Shown here: positions 35,616 to 46,077 of the stretch, piece after piece
How the letters are laid out: each line of letters opens with the position of its first letter
Numbering within the stretch: position 1 is the first letter of the stretch
Origin: Pseudomonas farris
Lineage (GTDB): Bacteria; Pseudomonadota; Gammaproteobacteria; Pseudomonadales; Pseudomonadaceae
Reading direction: 5' to 3'
Assembly (NCBI RefSeq): GCF_019145235.1
Contig: NZ_JAHSTV010000005.1
Location: 310,001 to 374,000 of the forward strand
DNA length: 64,000 nt
Translations under genes and position numbers: made by a program
The notes under the pieces: model-generated
The model's database searches: none
What the model was told of the DNA's origin: nothing
The model's input: the letters and a program-made list of their open reading frames with translations, nothing else

Positions 35616-35963
35616 TTAATGATCCTGAGACGAATCACGCGGTGGAACCTCGCAAACGCCAATTCGCTTGGCGGCCCAGCGTTCGTATAGACCAATGGCC
35701 ACGTCCGCCCCGGCCATCGCCGTCAGGCAGCCAAACGCACCGGCGGCCCAGATCGACACGCCGGCGGCGTACAGCAGCATGATTGCCGAGACCCCGCAGA
35801 TCATGCAGGCCCCGGAGCGCAGCGCCAGGCGCCGCAGCAGCGACCAGCCACGGGCGCCTTCCTTGTCGGCGCGCCACATTTCGCCGGACACCCCGCCCAC
35901 CAAGGCGAGAACGATGACCAGCCAGATCGGCATGTCCAGCAACGCTTGTTGCTCGTTTGTCAT
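35616..35963 (-). CDS. Tailocin holin
   Basis: A 115-residue membrane protein with hydrophobic segments at about residues 11-30 (MPIWLVIVLALVGGVSG), 52-72 and 75-95, separated by a basic loop (DKEGARGWSLLRRLALRSG). The C-terminus is charged and cytosolic (ERWAAKRIGVCEV). This is the class of holin found in Pseudomonas tailocin lysis cassettes, which permeabilises the inner membrane for the endolysin. ATG 35963 has AGGAGG seven bases upstream; longer frames are not supported. It lies far from the endolysin and spanins, which are at the other end of the cluster. Confidence 0.88.
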   Translation of the reverse strand: MTNEQQALLDMPIWLVIVLALVGGVSGEMWRADKEGARGWSLLRRLALRSGACMICGVSAIMLLYAAGVSIWAAGAFGCLTAMAGADVAIGLYERWAAKRIGVCEVPPRDSSQDH

Positions 35964-36035
35964 GTCACGCCTCCTGGGGGTGATTGATGAGTGATGTGTG
36001 TTGAGTTCAAACGATGTCTCTTGAGGTAGGCATTC

Positions 36036-36066
36036 CAAAAAGCCCGGCACTCGCCGGGCTTTTCAG
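36036..36066. terminator. Bidirectional terminator upstream of the holin gene
   Basis: AAAAGCCCGGC-ACTC-GCCGGGCTTTT, a perfect stem with A and T runs on both sides. A transcript started at the operator region would meet it before reaching the holin gene. Confidence 0.88.
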
Positions 36067-36329
36067 TAATGCGGTCCTTCGCCTTCCTTTAATCCTGTGT
36101 CAAAAAGGAAGCTGACTTTTCGGCGCTACTGGCGCGGTACGAGTCCATTCAAATTGTTTTTCCGACCGCGGTCCCTGCCCGCCGGATAACTGCTTCTGGT
36201 GCTTTACGCTGCACACCCGGGTCAGTTGCCAACCCTCTGAACCGTTGAGGCCGGTTCATCGCTGCCTTTGTGGTGGAACTAAAGAGCTTCGTTTCAAGCC
36301 GCTTTGTTGAGCTGCTTGAGACAAAGAAT
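36067..36329. other. Gap between operator array and terminator; two tiny candidate frames only
   Basis: On the minus strand a 36-codon frame (36259 to 36149, starting MNRPQRF) ends in TGA that overlaps the ATG of a 19-codon frame (36148 to 36089, starting MDSYRAS). Codon use is not typical of the window, and I do not recognise either peptide. This may simply be untranslated leader. Confidence 0.25.
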
Positions 36330-36397
36330 ATGCATGGATGCATATACAGTCAATGCACAAATGCATTTATTTATGCACGACAAATGCACAGATGCAT
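36330..36397. promoter_or_regulatory. Operator array: three inverted repeats ATGCA-N4-TGCAT
   Basis: Perfect dyads at 36330-36343 (spacer TGGA), 36353-36366 (CAAA) and 36384-36397 (CAGA), with an extra half site ATGCAC at 36373-36378. They lie between the repressor terminator and the lysis/tail genes in an AT-rich stretch. Paired with the C1-type repressor upstream, they are the likely repressor-binding sites that keep the tail promoter off. Confidence 0.7.
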
Positions 36398-36440
36398 AAA
36401 AGCCCCGCTGGCAAAGGCGTTGGCGGTTTTGAGCAGGCGA

Positions 36441-36467
36441 AAAAAAACCCGCCGGGCAGCGGGTTTT
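36441..36467 (-). terminator. Intrinsic terminator of the repressor gene
   Basis: AACCCGCTGCCCGGCGGGTT followed by TTTTTT on the minus strand, directly after the repressor stop, isolating it from the operator array and tail operon. Confidence 0.85.
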
Positions 36468-36484
36468 ATCTGACAGCATTGAGG

Positions 36485-37228
36485 TTAACGGGCGTACATG
36501 CCCCACCAGAAGACGTGACCGAGGATGACAATCTGCTCTTCCTGGATTTCCTGGAAGCTGTAGTCCTCGTCCGGATGCTCATCGCGATTGAAACTGCGCA
36601 GGCGAATCCCTGTCGGCAGGCGATAAAGCTGTTTTACCCGCAACTGGCCGTTGTGGTTAATGGCGTACAGGTCGCCATCGACGATGTCGCCAATCCCGCA
36701 TTTACCGGCATTCACGCCAACGGTGGCGCCATCGCGCAGCACCGGCAACATGCTGTTGCCGCGCACAGTCACGCATTTGGCCTGGTCGAACTGCACCCCG
36801 TTGTGGCGCAGGCTGCGCTTGCCGAAGCGCAGGCTAGAGCGCTCGCTTTCTTCGATGACGAATCTTCCTGATCCAGCAGCCAATTCAACCTCGCGAAGAA
36901 AGGGGACCGACACCTCGTCGTCATCGACTGGCGTATCGTCGTCCCACAGGCTTATGTCCTTGAGTTCCGAATGCGACTCATCGCGCCCAGCACTGGCGGC
37001 GTGCGCGACATCCGCGCGGCCACGCAACTGATCGGTGCTCACGGCAAAGTAATCGGCAATCTTCGAAATATGTTTATCCGAGGGATCGACGATCTTCCCG
37101 CTGAGGATCCGCGAGAGAGTGGATTGAGGCACGCCAGTGCGACGGTGAAGCTCCGTGGGGGAGATCCCGTGCTGATCGAGCAGTGCTCTTAAGACGGTAG
37201 AAACATTGCGTTTTTGCATAACGTGCAT
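36485..37228 (-). CDS. C1/PrtR-type repressor: HTH plus S24 autopeptidase domain
   Basis: A 247-residue repressor. An XRE-type helix-turn-helix spans about residues 10-55 (GISPTELHRRTGVPQSTLSR), and a LexA/S24 peptidase domain spans about 110-245. The self-cleavage site Ala118-Gly119 lies in ELAAGSGR; the catalytic dyad is Ser159 (RGNSM) and Lys199 (RVKQL). RecA filaments should therefore trigger its cleavage and switch on the tailocin after DNA damage. Start ATG 37228 or 37219 is possible; the further upstream frame is in the promoter region. No PrtN-type activator gene was found. Confidence 0.92.
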   Translation of the reverse strand: MHVMQKRNVSTVLRALLDQHGISPTELHRRTGVPQSTLSRILSGKIVDPSDKHISKIADYFAVSTDQLRGRADVAHAASAGRDESHSELKDISLWDDDTPVDDDEVSVPFLREVELAAGSGRFVIEESERSSLRFGKRSLRHNGVQFDQAKCVTVRGNSMLPVLRDGATVGVNAGKCGIGDIVDGDLYAINHNGQLRVKQLYRLPTGIRLRSFNRDEHPDEDYSFQEIQEEQIVILGHVFWWGMYAR

Positions 37229-37255
37229 AGTGCTTGATCTTTTTTCGGAAGACAA

Positions 37256-37269
37256 ATGCTGATTCGCAT
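37256..37269. promoter_or_regulatory. Degenerate operator-like dyad upstream of the repressor gene
   Basis: ATGCT-GATT-CGCAT, the same 14-base inverted-repeat plan as the three operators with one mismatch per half site, 28 bases before the repressor ATG. ATCATGCAT follows at 37272. Negative autoregulation is a reasonable inference. Confidence 0.45.
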
Positions 37270-37419
37270 AGATCATGCATAGCCAGCAGAAACGTACCCG
37301 GAGGCTTTCATGCCTGCGTCAGGCAGACCGCCCATGGTAATCTTGCGCCCATCGCGGAAAAGCCGGGCCAATGCCCCTCCTTTGCCCTACACCTTTCAAC
37401 GAGTTTTCCTGAATTTCCG

Positions 37420-39999
37420 ATGAATAAAGCCCTCTCCGATCTGTCCTCCCACACGCCAATGATGCAGCAGTACTGGCGCCTGAAGAACCAGCACCCTGAC
37501 CAGCTGATGTTCTACCGCATGGGCGACTTCTACGAGATCTTCTATGAAGACGCGAAGAAGGCCGCCAAGTTGCTGGACATCACCCTGACGGCTCGTGGGC
37601 AATCGGCGGGTCAGGCGATTCCGATGTGTGGGATTCCTTACCACGCCGCGGAAGGTTACCTGGCGAAACTGGTAAAGCTCGGCGAGTCGGTGGTGATTTG
37701 TGAGCAGGTCGGCGACCCGGCCACCAGCAAAGGGCCGGTGGATCGTCAGGTGGTGCGGATCATCACCCCCGGCACCGTCAGCGATGAAGCGCTGCTGGAT
37801 GAGCGTCGGGACAACCTGATTGCGGCGGTGCTGGGTGACGAGCGTCTGTTCGGTCTGGCGGTGCTGGACATCACCAGCGGCAACTTCACTGTGCTGGAGA
37901 TCAAAGGCTGGGAAAACCTGCTGGCGGAACTGGAGCGGGTCAATCCGGTAGAGCTGATGATCCCGGACGACTGGCCGAAAGACCTGCCGGCGGAGAAACG
38001 TCGTGGGGTTCGTCGCCGTGCACCGTGGGATTTTGAGCGCGACTCGGCGCTGAAAAGTCTTTGCCAGCAGTTTTCCACCCAGGACCTGAAAGGTTTCGGC
38101 TGCGAGAACTTGACCCTCGCGATCGGCGCTGCTGGCTGCCTGCTCAGCTACGCCAAGGAAACCCAGCGCACCGCCCTGCCCCACTTGCGCAGCCTGCGTC
38201 ATGAACGCCTGGACGACACCGTGGTGCTGGACGGCGCGAGCCGTCGCAACCTGGAACTGGACACCAACCTGGCCGGCGGCCGCGACAATACCTTGCAATC
38301 GGTGGTCGATCGCTGCCAGACCGCCATGGGCAGCCGCTTGCTGACTCGCTGGCTGAACCGTCCGCTGCGGGATTTGACCGTATTGCTGGCGCGTCAGAGC
38401 TCGATCACTTGCCTGCTCGACGGTTACCGCTTCGAAAAACTGCAACCGCAGCTCAAGGAAATCGGTGACATCGAGCGGATTCTGGCGCGGATCGGCCTGC
38501 GTAATGCCCGTCCTCGTGACTTGGCGCGTCTGCGCGATGCCCTCGGTGCACTGCCAGAGTTGCAGGTAGCGATGGCCGAGCTTGAAGCTCCGCACATCAT
38601 TCAACTGGCGACGACCACCAGCACCTATCCGGAACTGGCGGCGCTGCTGGAAAAAGCCATTATCGACAACCCGCCCGCAGTCATCCGTGACGGCGGCGTG
38701 TTGAAAACCGGTTACGACAGCGAACTCGACGAACTGCAATCGCTCAGCGAAAACGCCGGGCAATTCCTGATCGATCTCGAAGCGCGTGAGAAGGCCCGCA
38801 CCGGCCTGTCGCACTTGAAGGTCGGCTACAACCGGATTCACGGATACTTCATCGAGTTGCCGAGCAAGCAGGCCGAATCGGCGCCCGCGGACTATATTCG
38901 CCGGCAGACCCTCAAAGGAGCCGAGCGCTTCATCACCCCGGAACTGAAGGCGTTCGAAGACAAGGCGCTGTCCGCCAAGAGCCGCGCCCTGGCTCGGGAG
39001 AAGATGCTCTACGAAGCGCTGCTCGAAGACCTGATCGCCCAGTTGCCGCCCTTGCAAGACACAGCCGCCGCACTGGCCGAACTGGACGTGCTGAGCAACC
39101 TTGCCGAGCGCGCACTGAATCTGGACCTGAACTGCCCGCGTTTCGTCAGTGAGCCGTGCATGCGCATCACCCAGGGTCGTCACCCGGTGGTCGAGCAAGT
39201 ACTCACCACGCCGTTTGTGGCCAACGACCTGAGCCTTGACGACAACACCCGTATGCTGGTGATCACTGGTCCGAACATGGGCGGTAAATCTACCTACATG
39301 CGTCAGACTGCGTTGATCGTGTTGCTAGCGCATATCGGCAGTTTCGTGCCGGCAGCCAGTTGCGAATTGTCCTTGGTAGACCGGATCTTCACCCGAATCG
39401 GTTCCAGCGATGACTTGGCGGGTGGACGATCGACCTTCATGGTTGAAATGAGCGAAACCGCGAACATTCTGCACAACGCCACCGAACGCAGCCTGGTGCT
39501 GATGGACGAAGTCGGTCGCGGCACCAGCACCTTCGACGGTCTGTCCCTGGCCTGGGCCGCGGCTGAGCGTCTGGCGCACCTGCGGGCCTACACACTGTTC
39601 GCTACCCACTATTTCGAGCTGACAGTGCTGCCGGAAGCCCAGCCGCTGGTGGCCAACGTGCACCTCAATGCCACTGAACACAACGAGCGCATCGTGTTCC
39701 TGCACCACGTGTTGCCTGGGCCTGCCAGCCAGAGCTATGGCCTGGCGGTTGCGCAGTTGGCCGGGGTGCCGAGCGAAGTGATCGTGCGTGCTCGCGAGCA
39801 TCTGAGCCGACTGGAATCCACAGCGCTGCCTCATGAAGTTCCAAAGCCATCCAAAGGCAAACCGGCCGCGCCGCAGCAGAGCGACATGTTCGCCAGCCTG
39901 CCGCATCCGGTACTGGATGAACTGGCCAAACTTGATCTGGACGACATGACACCCCGTCGTGCGCTCGAAATGCTCTATACACTAAAGACACGGGTCTAA
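37420..39999 (+). CDS. mutS: MutS, DNA mismatch recognition ATPase
   Basis: An 859-residue mismatch-repair protein. The mismatch-binding Phe-x-Glu motif is in [19 protein letters not shown] near residue 30-40; the clamp and lever domains follow; the ATPase has Walker [10 protein letters not shown] from residue 617, Walker [17 protein letters not shown] and the conserved [12 protein letters not shown] 37420 begins the normal [18 protein letters not shown] start; the frame extends up but not with family sequence. mutS marks the right boundary of the tailocin locus. Confidence 0.98.
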   Translation: MNKALSDLSSHTPMMQQYWRLKNQHPDQLMFYRMGDFYEIFYEDAKKAAKLLDITLTARGQSAGQAIPMCGIPYHAAEGYLAKLVKLGESVVICEQVGDPATSKGPVDRQVVRIITPGTVSDEALLDERRDNLIAAVLGDERLFGLAVLDITSGNFTVLEIKGWENLLAELERVNPVELMIPDDWPKDLPAEKRRGVRRRAPWDFERDSALKSLCQQFSTQDLKGFGCENLTLAIGAAGCLLSYAKETQRTALPHLRSLRHERLDDTVVLDGASRRNLELDTNLAGGRDNTLQSVVDRCQTAMGSRLLTRWLNRPLRDLTVLLARQSSITCLLDGYRFEKLQPQLKEIGDIERILARIGLRNARPRDLARLRDALGALPELQVAMAELEAPHIIQLATTTSTYPELAALLEKAIIDNPPAVIRDGGVLKTGYDSELDELQSLSENAGQFLIDLEAREKARTGLSHLKVGYNRIHGYFIELPSKQAESAPADYIRRQTLKGAERFITPELKAFEDKALSAKSRALAREKMLYEALLEDLIAQLPPLQDTAAALAELDVLSNLAERALNLDLNCPRFVSEPCMRITQGRHPVVEQVLTTPFVANDLSLDDNTRMLVITGPNMGGKSTYMRQTALIVLLAHIGSFVPAASCELSLVDRIFTRIGSSDDLAGGRSTFMVEMSETANILHNATERSLVLMDEVGRGTSTFDGLSLAWAAAERLAHLRAYTLFATHYFELTVLPEAQPLVANVHLNATEHNERIVFLHHVLPGPASQSYGLAVAQLAGVPSEVIVRAREHLSRLESTALPHEVPKPSKGKPAAPQQSDMFASLPHPVLDELAKLDLDDMTPRRALEMLYTLKTRV

Positions 40000-40019
40000 C
40001 GCACTTGCCTGCAAGCTGT

Positions 40020-40107
40020 TAGAATCTCGCGCGGTTTGGGATGCTGCAGGCTAATAGCCTGGTCTGCAGACTATCGCTCCCAAACCTGGCGACCCCAACG
40101 TGAAGGG
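40020..40107 (+). promoter_or_regulatory. fdxA promoter and hairpin leader
   Basis: A -10-like TAGAAT (40020-40025) is followed after seven bases by a cruciform: GGTTTGGGA (40033-40041) pairs with TCCCAAACC (40078-40086), enclosing CAGGCT-AAT-AGCCTG (40047-40061). CCCC-N8-GGGG follows at about 40092-40107. Transcription starting near 40032 would put this stem at the very 5' end of the fdxA mRNA. Function is inferred; 5'-end protection or regulation are both possible. Confidence 0.5.
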
Positions 40108-40141
40108 GCTCCGCTGCCGCCGCCTGAGGAGAGAATTAGAA

Positions 40142-40465
40142 ATGACCTTCGTCGTCACCGACAACTGCATCAAGTGCAAGTACACCGACTGCGTAGAAGT
40201 CTGTCCGGTGGACTGCTTTTACGAAGGCCCGAACTTCCTGGTGATTCACCCGGATGAGTGCATCGACTGCGCACTGTGCGAACCAGAATGCCCTGCCGTA
40301 GCCATCTTCTCCGAAGATGAAGTTCCGGAAGATATGCAGGAATTCATTCAGCTGAACGTCGAGCTGGCTGAAATCTGGCCCAACATTACCGAGAAGAAAG
40401 AATCGTTGCCCGACGCCGAAGAGTGGGATGGCGTCAAAGGCAAGATCAAAGACCTCGAACGCTGA
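40142..40465 (+). CDS. fdxA: FdxA, seven-iron ferredoxin
   Basis: A 107-residue ferredoxin with one 3Fe-4S and one 4Fe-4S cluster, nearly identical in layout to Azotobacter ferredoxin I. The ligands are in [17 protein letters not shown] (residues 9-25) and [12 protein letters not shown] (around 40-51). It transfers electrons at low potential and may partner FprA. ATG 40142 has GAGGAGAG ahead of it and is preferred; upstream codons in frame belong to the leader hairpins. Followed by a clear terminator. Confidence 0.97.
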   Translation: MTFVVTDNCIKCKYTDCVEVCPVDCFYEGPNFLVIHPDECIDCALCEPECPAVAIFSEDEVPEDMQEFIQLNVELAEIWPNITEKKESLPDAEEWDGVKGKIKDLER

Positions 40466-40480
40466 TTACCCCCGCGTTTT

Positions 40481-40508
40481 CAAAAAGGCCCCTTGTGGGC
40501 CTTTTTGC
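40481..40508 (+). terminator. Intrinsic terminator of fdxA
   Basis: AAAAAGGCCC-CTTGT-GGGCCTTTTT, 15 bases after the fdxA stop. Confidence 0.93.
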
Positions 40509-40520
40509 TTTTCTGCAGGC

Positions 40521-40650
40521 AAAAAAAAGGGGCGGTATGACCCGCCCACATTTTTTCCCTATTCCTTGTGTTCCTTTTCATCGTCCTGATGAACCGCTTC
40601 CTGCGATGTCCGTTCCCCTCTTCCTTGAAGGGCGTGTCTATCCGTCGACA
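40521..40650 (-). ncRNA. rsmZ: RsmZ small regulatory RNA
   Basis: About 130 bases between fdxA and rpoS, the known rsmZ locus in Pseudomonas. The predicted 5' end is TGTCGACGGATAGACA, the same as I recall for P. fluorescens RsmZ. It holds nine GGA motifs, several in hairpin loops (CGC-AGGAA-GCG, CATC-AGGAC-GATG), and ends in a GC stem (GGGCGGG...CCGCCC) with a T run. RsmZ sequesters RsmA/RsmE proteins and so releases translation of secondary-metabolite and biofilm genes. A -10-like TAGTAT is at 40659-40664. Confidence 0.93.
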
Positions 40651-40822
40651 CAGTTCAGATACTAGAGAATTCCCCACCGAGAGCAATCGGCTTCAGCCGA
40701 TCAAATCGCTTGTCATATGCTGTTAATCTAAAAAAATAATCATGTAAATCAATAAGATAAAAAAGAATCACACCTCGAATAGACGACTGCCAGGGTGTAA
40801 AAATAACGAACACTTACGAAAG

Positions 40823-40840
40823 AGTAAGCAAAGACTTACA
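40823..40840 (-). promoter_or_regulatory. GacA box (upstream activating sequence) of rsmZ
   Basis: TGTAAGTCTTTGCTTACT on the minus strand, fitting TGTAAG-N6-CTTACA with one mismatch, about 175 bases upstream of the predicted rsmZ start, the distance known for P. fluorescens. It indicates GacS/GacA control. The rest of the 40665-40900 gap is AT-rich and shows no gene. Confidence 0.88.
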
Positions 40841-40901
40841 ACACGAGACTACAAACTTGAGGTGATGTCGGCGACAACTCCCTTCCCATATTCCAGACAA
40901 C

Positions 40902-40932
40902 AAAAAGCCCCAAACCAGTCGGGGCTATTTGT
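40902..40932 (-). terminator. Intrinsic terminator of rpoS
   Basis: AGCCCCGAC-TGGTT-TGGGGCT-type stem followed by TTTTTG on the minus strand, about 20 bases after the rpoS stop. Confidence 0.85.
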
Positions 40933-40951
40933 TACCGGTTGAGCGAATTGC

Positions 40952-41959
40952 TTATTGGAACAGCGACTCACTCGACAGGCCGTTTTTCTCGAGAATCTCG
41001 CGAAGACGTTTGAGGCCCTCAACCTGGATTTGCCTGACCCGCTCCCGGGTCAGACCGATTTCCAGACCTACGTCTTCAAGCGTGCTGCTCTCGTGACCTC
41101 GCAAGCCGAAGCGGCGTATGACCACCTCGCGTTGCTTGTCGGTCAGCTCCGAGAGCCATTGATCGATGCTCTGTGACAGGTCGTCGTCCTGCAACAGTTC
41201 GCATGGATCGGTCGGGCGGTCGTCGGTCAGGGTGTCCAGCAAGGTTTTATCCGAATCAGGACCCAGCGAGACGTCGACCGAAGAAACTCGCTCGTTCAGG
41301 CCGAGCATGCGCTTGACCTCGCCTACCGGTTTCTCCAGCAGGTTGGCGATTTCTTCGGGTGAGGGTTCGTGATCGAGCTTTTGAGTCAGCTCCCGTGCGG
41401 CTCGCAAGTACACGTTGAGCTCTTTGACCACATGAATCGGCAACCGGATGGTCCGGGTCTGATTCATGATCGCGCGCTCGATGGTCTGACGAATCCACCA
41501 GGTGGCGTAGGTCGAAAAGCGGAATCCACGTTCAGGATCGAACTTTTCTACTGCCCGGATCAGGCCGAGGTTGCCCTCTTCGATCAGGTCCAGCAGCGAC
41601 AGCCCACGATTGACATAACGTCGGGCGATTTTCACCACCAGCCGCAGGTTGCTTTCAATCATGCGCTTGCGTCCGGCCGGATCGCCACTTTGCGACAAGC
41701 GCGCAAAATGAACTTCTTCTTCCGGGGAGAGCAATGGGGAAAAGCCGATTTCGTTGAGGTACAGCTGCGTGGCATCGAGTGCCCGCGTGTAGTCGATGTA
41801 CTTGTGTTGCTTAAGCGAAGCGGAGTGTTTGGATTTGGCACGAACGGAAGGTGGTGCATCCCCTTCATCATTCGACATCGAATCCGTGGCGATGCCGGTC
41901 TCCATCAGGAGAACCTCATCGTCGATGTCAAACTCCGGCACTTCTTTACTGAGAGCCAT
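40952..41959 (-). CDS. rpoS: RpoS, stationary-phase/general stress sigma factor
   Basis: A 335-residue sigma-70 family protein. Region 1.2 begins at [20 protein letters not shown]; region 2 has [43 protein letters not shown] in succession with the [18 protein letters not shown] -10 recognition helix; region 4 has the [23 protein letters not shown]. It is the master regulator of stationary phase and many stress genes. It lies 106 bases downstream of nlpD, and in related bacteria its main promoter is inside nlpD. Confidence 0.98.
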   Translation of the reverse strand: MALSKEVPEFDIDDEVLLMETGIATDSMSNDEGDAPPSVRAKSKHSASLKQHKYIDYTRALDATQLYLNEIGFSPLLSPEEEVHFARLSQSGDPAGRKRMIESNLRLVVKIARRYVNRGLSLLDLIEEGNLGLIRAVEKFDPERGFRFSTYATWWIRQTIERAIMNQTRTIRLPIHVVKELNVYLRAARELTQKLDHEPSPEEIANLLEKPVGEVKRMLGLNERVSSVDVSLGPDSDKTLLDTLTDDRPTDPCELLQDDDLSQSIDQWLSELTDKQREVVIRRFGLRGHESSTLEDVGLEIGLTRERVRQIQVEGLKRLREILEKNGLSSESLFQ

Positions 41960-42065
41960 TGTTATAGTCCTTTGGTGAGTTCGACCTCAAGCTCAAGCGG
42001 CGCCTTTATCCTTGGCAACGCTGGAGCCTGTTCCCTCTACGTGACGGAACAGGCTGGCTAACAAA

Positions 42066-42923
42066 TCAACGACGTGGCAGGAATTGCAGCGGATCCACTG
42101 GTTTACCTTGTCGGCGAATCTCAAAATGCAGTTTCACCCGGTCTGTACCCGTTGACCCCATTTCGGCAATTGTCTGTCCGACTTTGACCTGCTGCCCCTC
42201 CCGAACCAACAGCCTGCGGTTATGTCCGTAGGCACTGACGTAGGTGTCGCTGTGTTTGATGATGACTAATTCGCCGTAGCCCCTTAAGCCACTCCCGGCG
42301 TATACCACCGTCCCATCAGACGCAGCTAAAACAGGCTGTCCCAAATCTCCGGCGATATCAATTCCTTTATTCAAACTACCGTTTGAAGAGAATTTACCAA
42401 TCAGAATGCCATTAGAAGGCCACCCCCAGCCCGTCGGGGCCGGACCGGCAGGAGGCAATGGAGCGGGCGCCGGCTTATTGGCGACGGACGGTACAGGCAC
42501 TGTTGTACTGGTTGTCGCGCCATTTGCCTGGCGCCGAATGACTGTGGTTTTACTCGACGACGAAGGCGAGGAACTGGACGAACTCACTACCGCCGTCGGC
42601 GTTGAACCGCTGCGACCGTCGAAGCGAATCGTCTGACCCGGATGGATCGTGTAGGGCGTAGGAATGTTGTTCCGTGCCGCGAGGGCTTTGTAGTCCCAAC
42701 CGTAGCGAAAAGCGATGGAGAACAAAGTGTCCTTGGGGCGGACAACGTACTGCCCGGTGGTCACGGCCGGACGCTGGGCGACCGCGTTGTTGCGATCGAC
42801 GACACTCGCACTACCTGATTTGGTGCTGGAACATCCGACCAGCAAGGTACTCAAGACAAGGCCAGTCACCAGACGCTGAAAGCTCGTTATACCCATTCGC
42901 TGCGCAATGACTGTGAGACTCAC
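42066..42923 (-). CDS. nlpD: NlpD-like lipoprotein, LysM plus degenerate LytM, amidase activator
   Basis: A 285-residue outer-membrane lipoprotein that activates cell-division amidases. The signal ends in the lipobox LLVGC (Cys at about residue 31), then a LysM domain (YVVRPKDTLFSIAFRYGWDYKALAARN in two pieces), a Ser/Pro/Thr-rich linker, and a LytM fold. The zinc ligands of active LytM enzymes are replaced: LNKGIDIAG has Asn for His, and VKLHFEIR has Lys for the first His, as expected for an activator. The start is GTG 42923, after GGGAG; an ATG nine codons in is possible. Confidence 0.92.
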   Translation of the reverse strand: MSLTVIAQRMGITSFQRLVTGLVLSTLLVGCSSTKSGSASVVDRNNAVAQRPAVTTGQYVVRPKDTLFSIAFRYGWDYKALAARNNIPTPYTIHPGQTIRFDGRSGSTPTAVVSSSSSSPSSSSKTTVIRRQANGATTSTTVPVPSVANKPAPAPLPPAGPAPTGWGWPSNGILIGKFSSNGSLNKGIDIAGDLGQPVLAASDGTVVYAGSGLRGYGELVIIKHSDTYVSAYGHNRRLLVREGQQVKVGQTIAEMGSTGTDRVKLHFEIRRQGKPVDPLQFLPRR

Positions 42924-43134
42924 CCGCCGCTCCCTTTGTGGTGGCTGAAAATATGAATTGCCGTGCTCCGGCACGAAATGTCGCAAGTATAACGGGCCGA
43001 ACAGGCTTTACCTTTAATGAAGCGGATTCGCTTCGCGCACACGTTTGCTGTCTGACGATGAATTCCGTTTATCCAATCGATGCCGCTGTAAGACCCGGGC
43101 AATCGAAGAGAATTCAGCGTGCTTAAACAAATGC

Positions 43135-44548
<1,414 letters not shown>

Positions 44549-44561
<13 letters not shown>

Positions 44562-45607
44562 GGGCTGTCCGTCTGCCCCACCGGCACCAGATCGACGAGT
44601 TCACGCACCAATACGGTGGCGAAGCATCCGGCCGGCAGGACGAATTCCAGTTGCAGAATGTCAGGCTCGGGATAATGCCACGTCAACCCGCCAATGGGCA
44701 GCCGCAGGATGCGACGTTCGTGGCTCATTCCGGCGTTAATCAACCAATCGCGCAAATCCGCTTCGCGCGCGGCGATTGCCTGCTCCAATTCATGGACAGC
44801 GCCTGACGTCGGCGAGTCACCTTCGCCCCACTGCGGGCCGGTCGGGTGCAGGTCGAGAATCGCCAAGCGCGGGTCGTTGCATTCGGCTTCACCTGCCGGG
44901 AAAAAACTGCGGCTGTCGGTGAATGCCAGCAGATCGCCTACTTGGGCGCGCTGCCAGGTGCCATCGGCGACGCGCGCTGCCAACACCTGGTTAAACAGAA
45001 AACTACGGGCGGTGGAGAGCAAACGCGAACGGACGTTGCGCTGCTCCGGCAAGGCCTTTCGCGCAGCCCAGGCACGGGCGTCGATCACGTTGCCGCCATC
45101 AAAGCCGAACCGCTGGGTGCCGAAATAATTTGGAATACCTTGCTTGGCGATCAGTTGCAAACGCTCTTCGATCGCCGTCTTGTCACCGGCGAACTGGGTC
45201 AGGCGCAAGGTGAAGCCGTTGGCCGAGTGGGCACCGCGTTGCAGTTTGCGTTTATGCCGACCGGTCTTGAGGATTTTCAGCGTGTCGTTTTCCGCCGCCG
45301 ACAGATCAGGATCGGCCTTGCCCGGCAGTTGCACGCTGAACCACTGGCGAGTCAACGCCTGACGGTCCTTGAGGCCGGCATAGCTGACGGTGCGCAATGG
45401 CACACCCGCCGCCTTGGCGATGCGCCGTGCCGCTTCTTCGGTATTCAGACCGCGCTTTTCTACCCAGATCCACAGGTGTTCGCCGTCGCCGCTCAGGGGA
45501 ATATCAAGGACTTCGTCGACCTGGAAATCTTCCGCCGTGGCTTTCAGTACAGCGGTACCGAGAGACTCACCATAGGCCCGAGGGCCGAGCAATTGCAGTT
45601 CGTTCAT
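44549..45607 (-). CDS. truD: TruD, tRNA pseudouridine-13 synthase
   Basis: A 352-residue pseudouridine synthase of the TruD family. The conserved segments are [21 protein letters not shown] near the start (in two parts), [19 protein letters not shown] with the catalytic Asp81-type residue in GLKD, and [12 protein letters not shown]. Its start overlaps the ispF stop by four bases. Confidence 0.97.
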
Positions 45608-46077
45608 GCGCGCAGCAACAGAGCAACGGAGTGCACGGCAATGCCTTCTTCGCGACCGACAAAGCCGAGCTTTTCGGTGGTGGTAGCTTTCACGTTCACT
45701 TGATCCAACTCAACTTGAAGATCCGCGGCAATCAGCGCGCGCATCGATTCGATATGCGGGGCCATTTTCGGGGCCTGGGCAACAATGGTGTTATCGACGT
45801 TGCCGACTTTCCAGCCTTTGGCATGGATCAGTGCGACCACGTGACGCAACAGCACACGGCTGTCGGCGCCCTTGAATTGCGGGTCGGTGTCCGGGAAGTG
45901 CTTGCCGATATCACCCAGCGCGGCAGCGCCGAGCAAGGCATCGCTCAAGGCGTGCAGCAGGACATCACCGTCGGAATGGGCGAGCAGCCCGAAGCTGTGT
46001 GCAATCCGCACGCCGCCCAGTGTGATGAAATCGCCTTCAGCGAAACGGTGCACATCGTAGCCGTGGCCAATACGCAT
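45604..46077 (-). CDS. ispF: IspF, 2-C-methyl-D-erythritol 2,4-cyclodiphosphate synthase
   Basis: A 157-residue enzyme of the MEP isoprenoid pathway, forming the cyclic diphosphate with loss of CMP. The zinc ligands are in [12 protein letters not shown] (Asp8, His10) and a later [14 protein letters not shown] carries the His of the same site; [20 protein letters not shown] is also typical. The start ATG 46077 is fixed by the family N-terminus, yet it directly abuts the T run of a terminator and has no clear Shine-Dalgarno. Confidence 0.97.
   Translation of the reverse strand: MRIGHGYDVHRFAEGDFITLGGVRIAHSFGLLAHSDGDVLLHALSDALLGAAALGDIGKHFPDTDPQFKGADSRVLLRHVVALIHAKGWKVGNVDNTIVAQAPKMAPHIESMRALIAADLQVELDQVNVKATTTEKLGFVGREEGIAVHSVALLLRA

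Noticed and set aside
19925..37228. Complete Mu-like or P2-like prophage
   Set aside because: No capsid, portal, terminase, integrase, transposase or replication gene is present, and both ends abut conserved chromosomal genes without visible attachment repeats. The content is a tailocin.
37229..37419. LexA box controlling the tailocin repressor
   Set aside because: No CTG-N10-CAG site close to consensus was seen; only degenerate TGCAT-type half sites are present.
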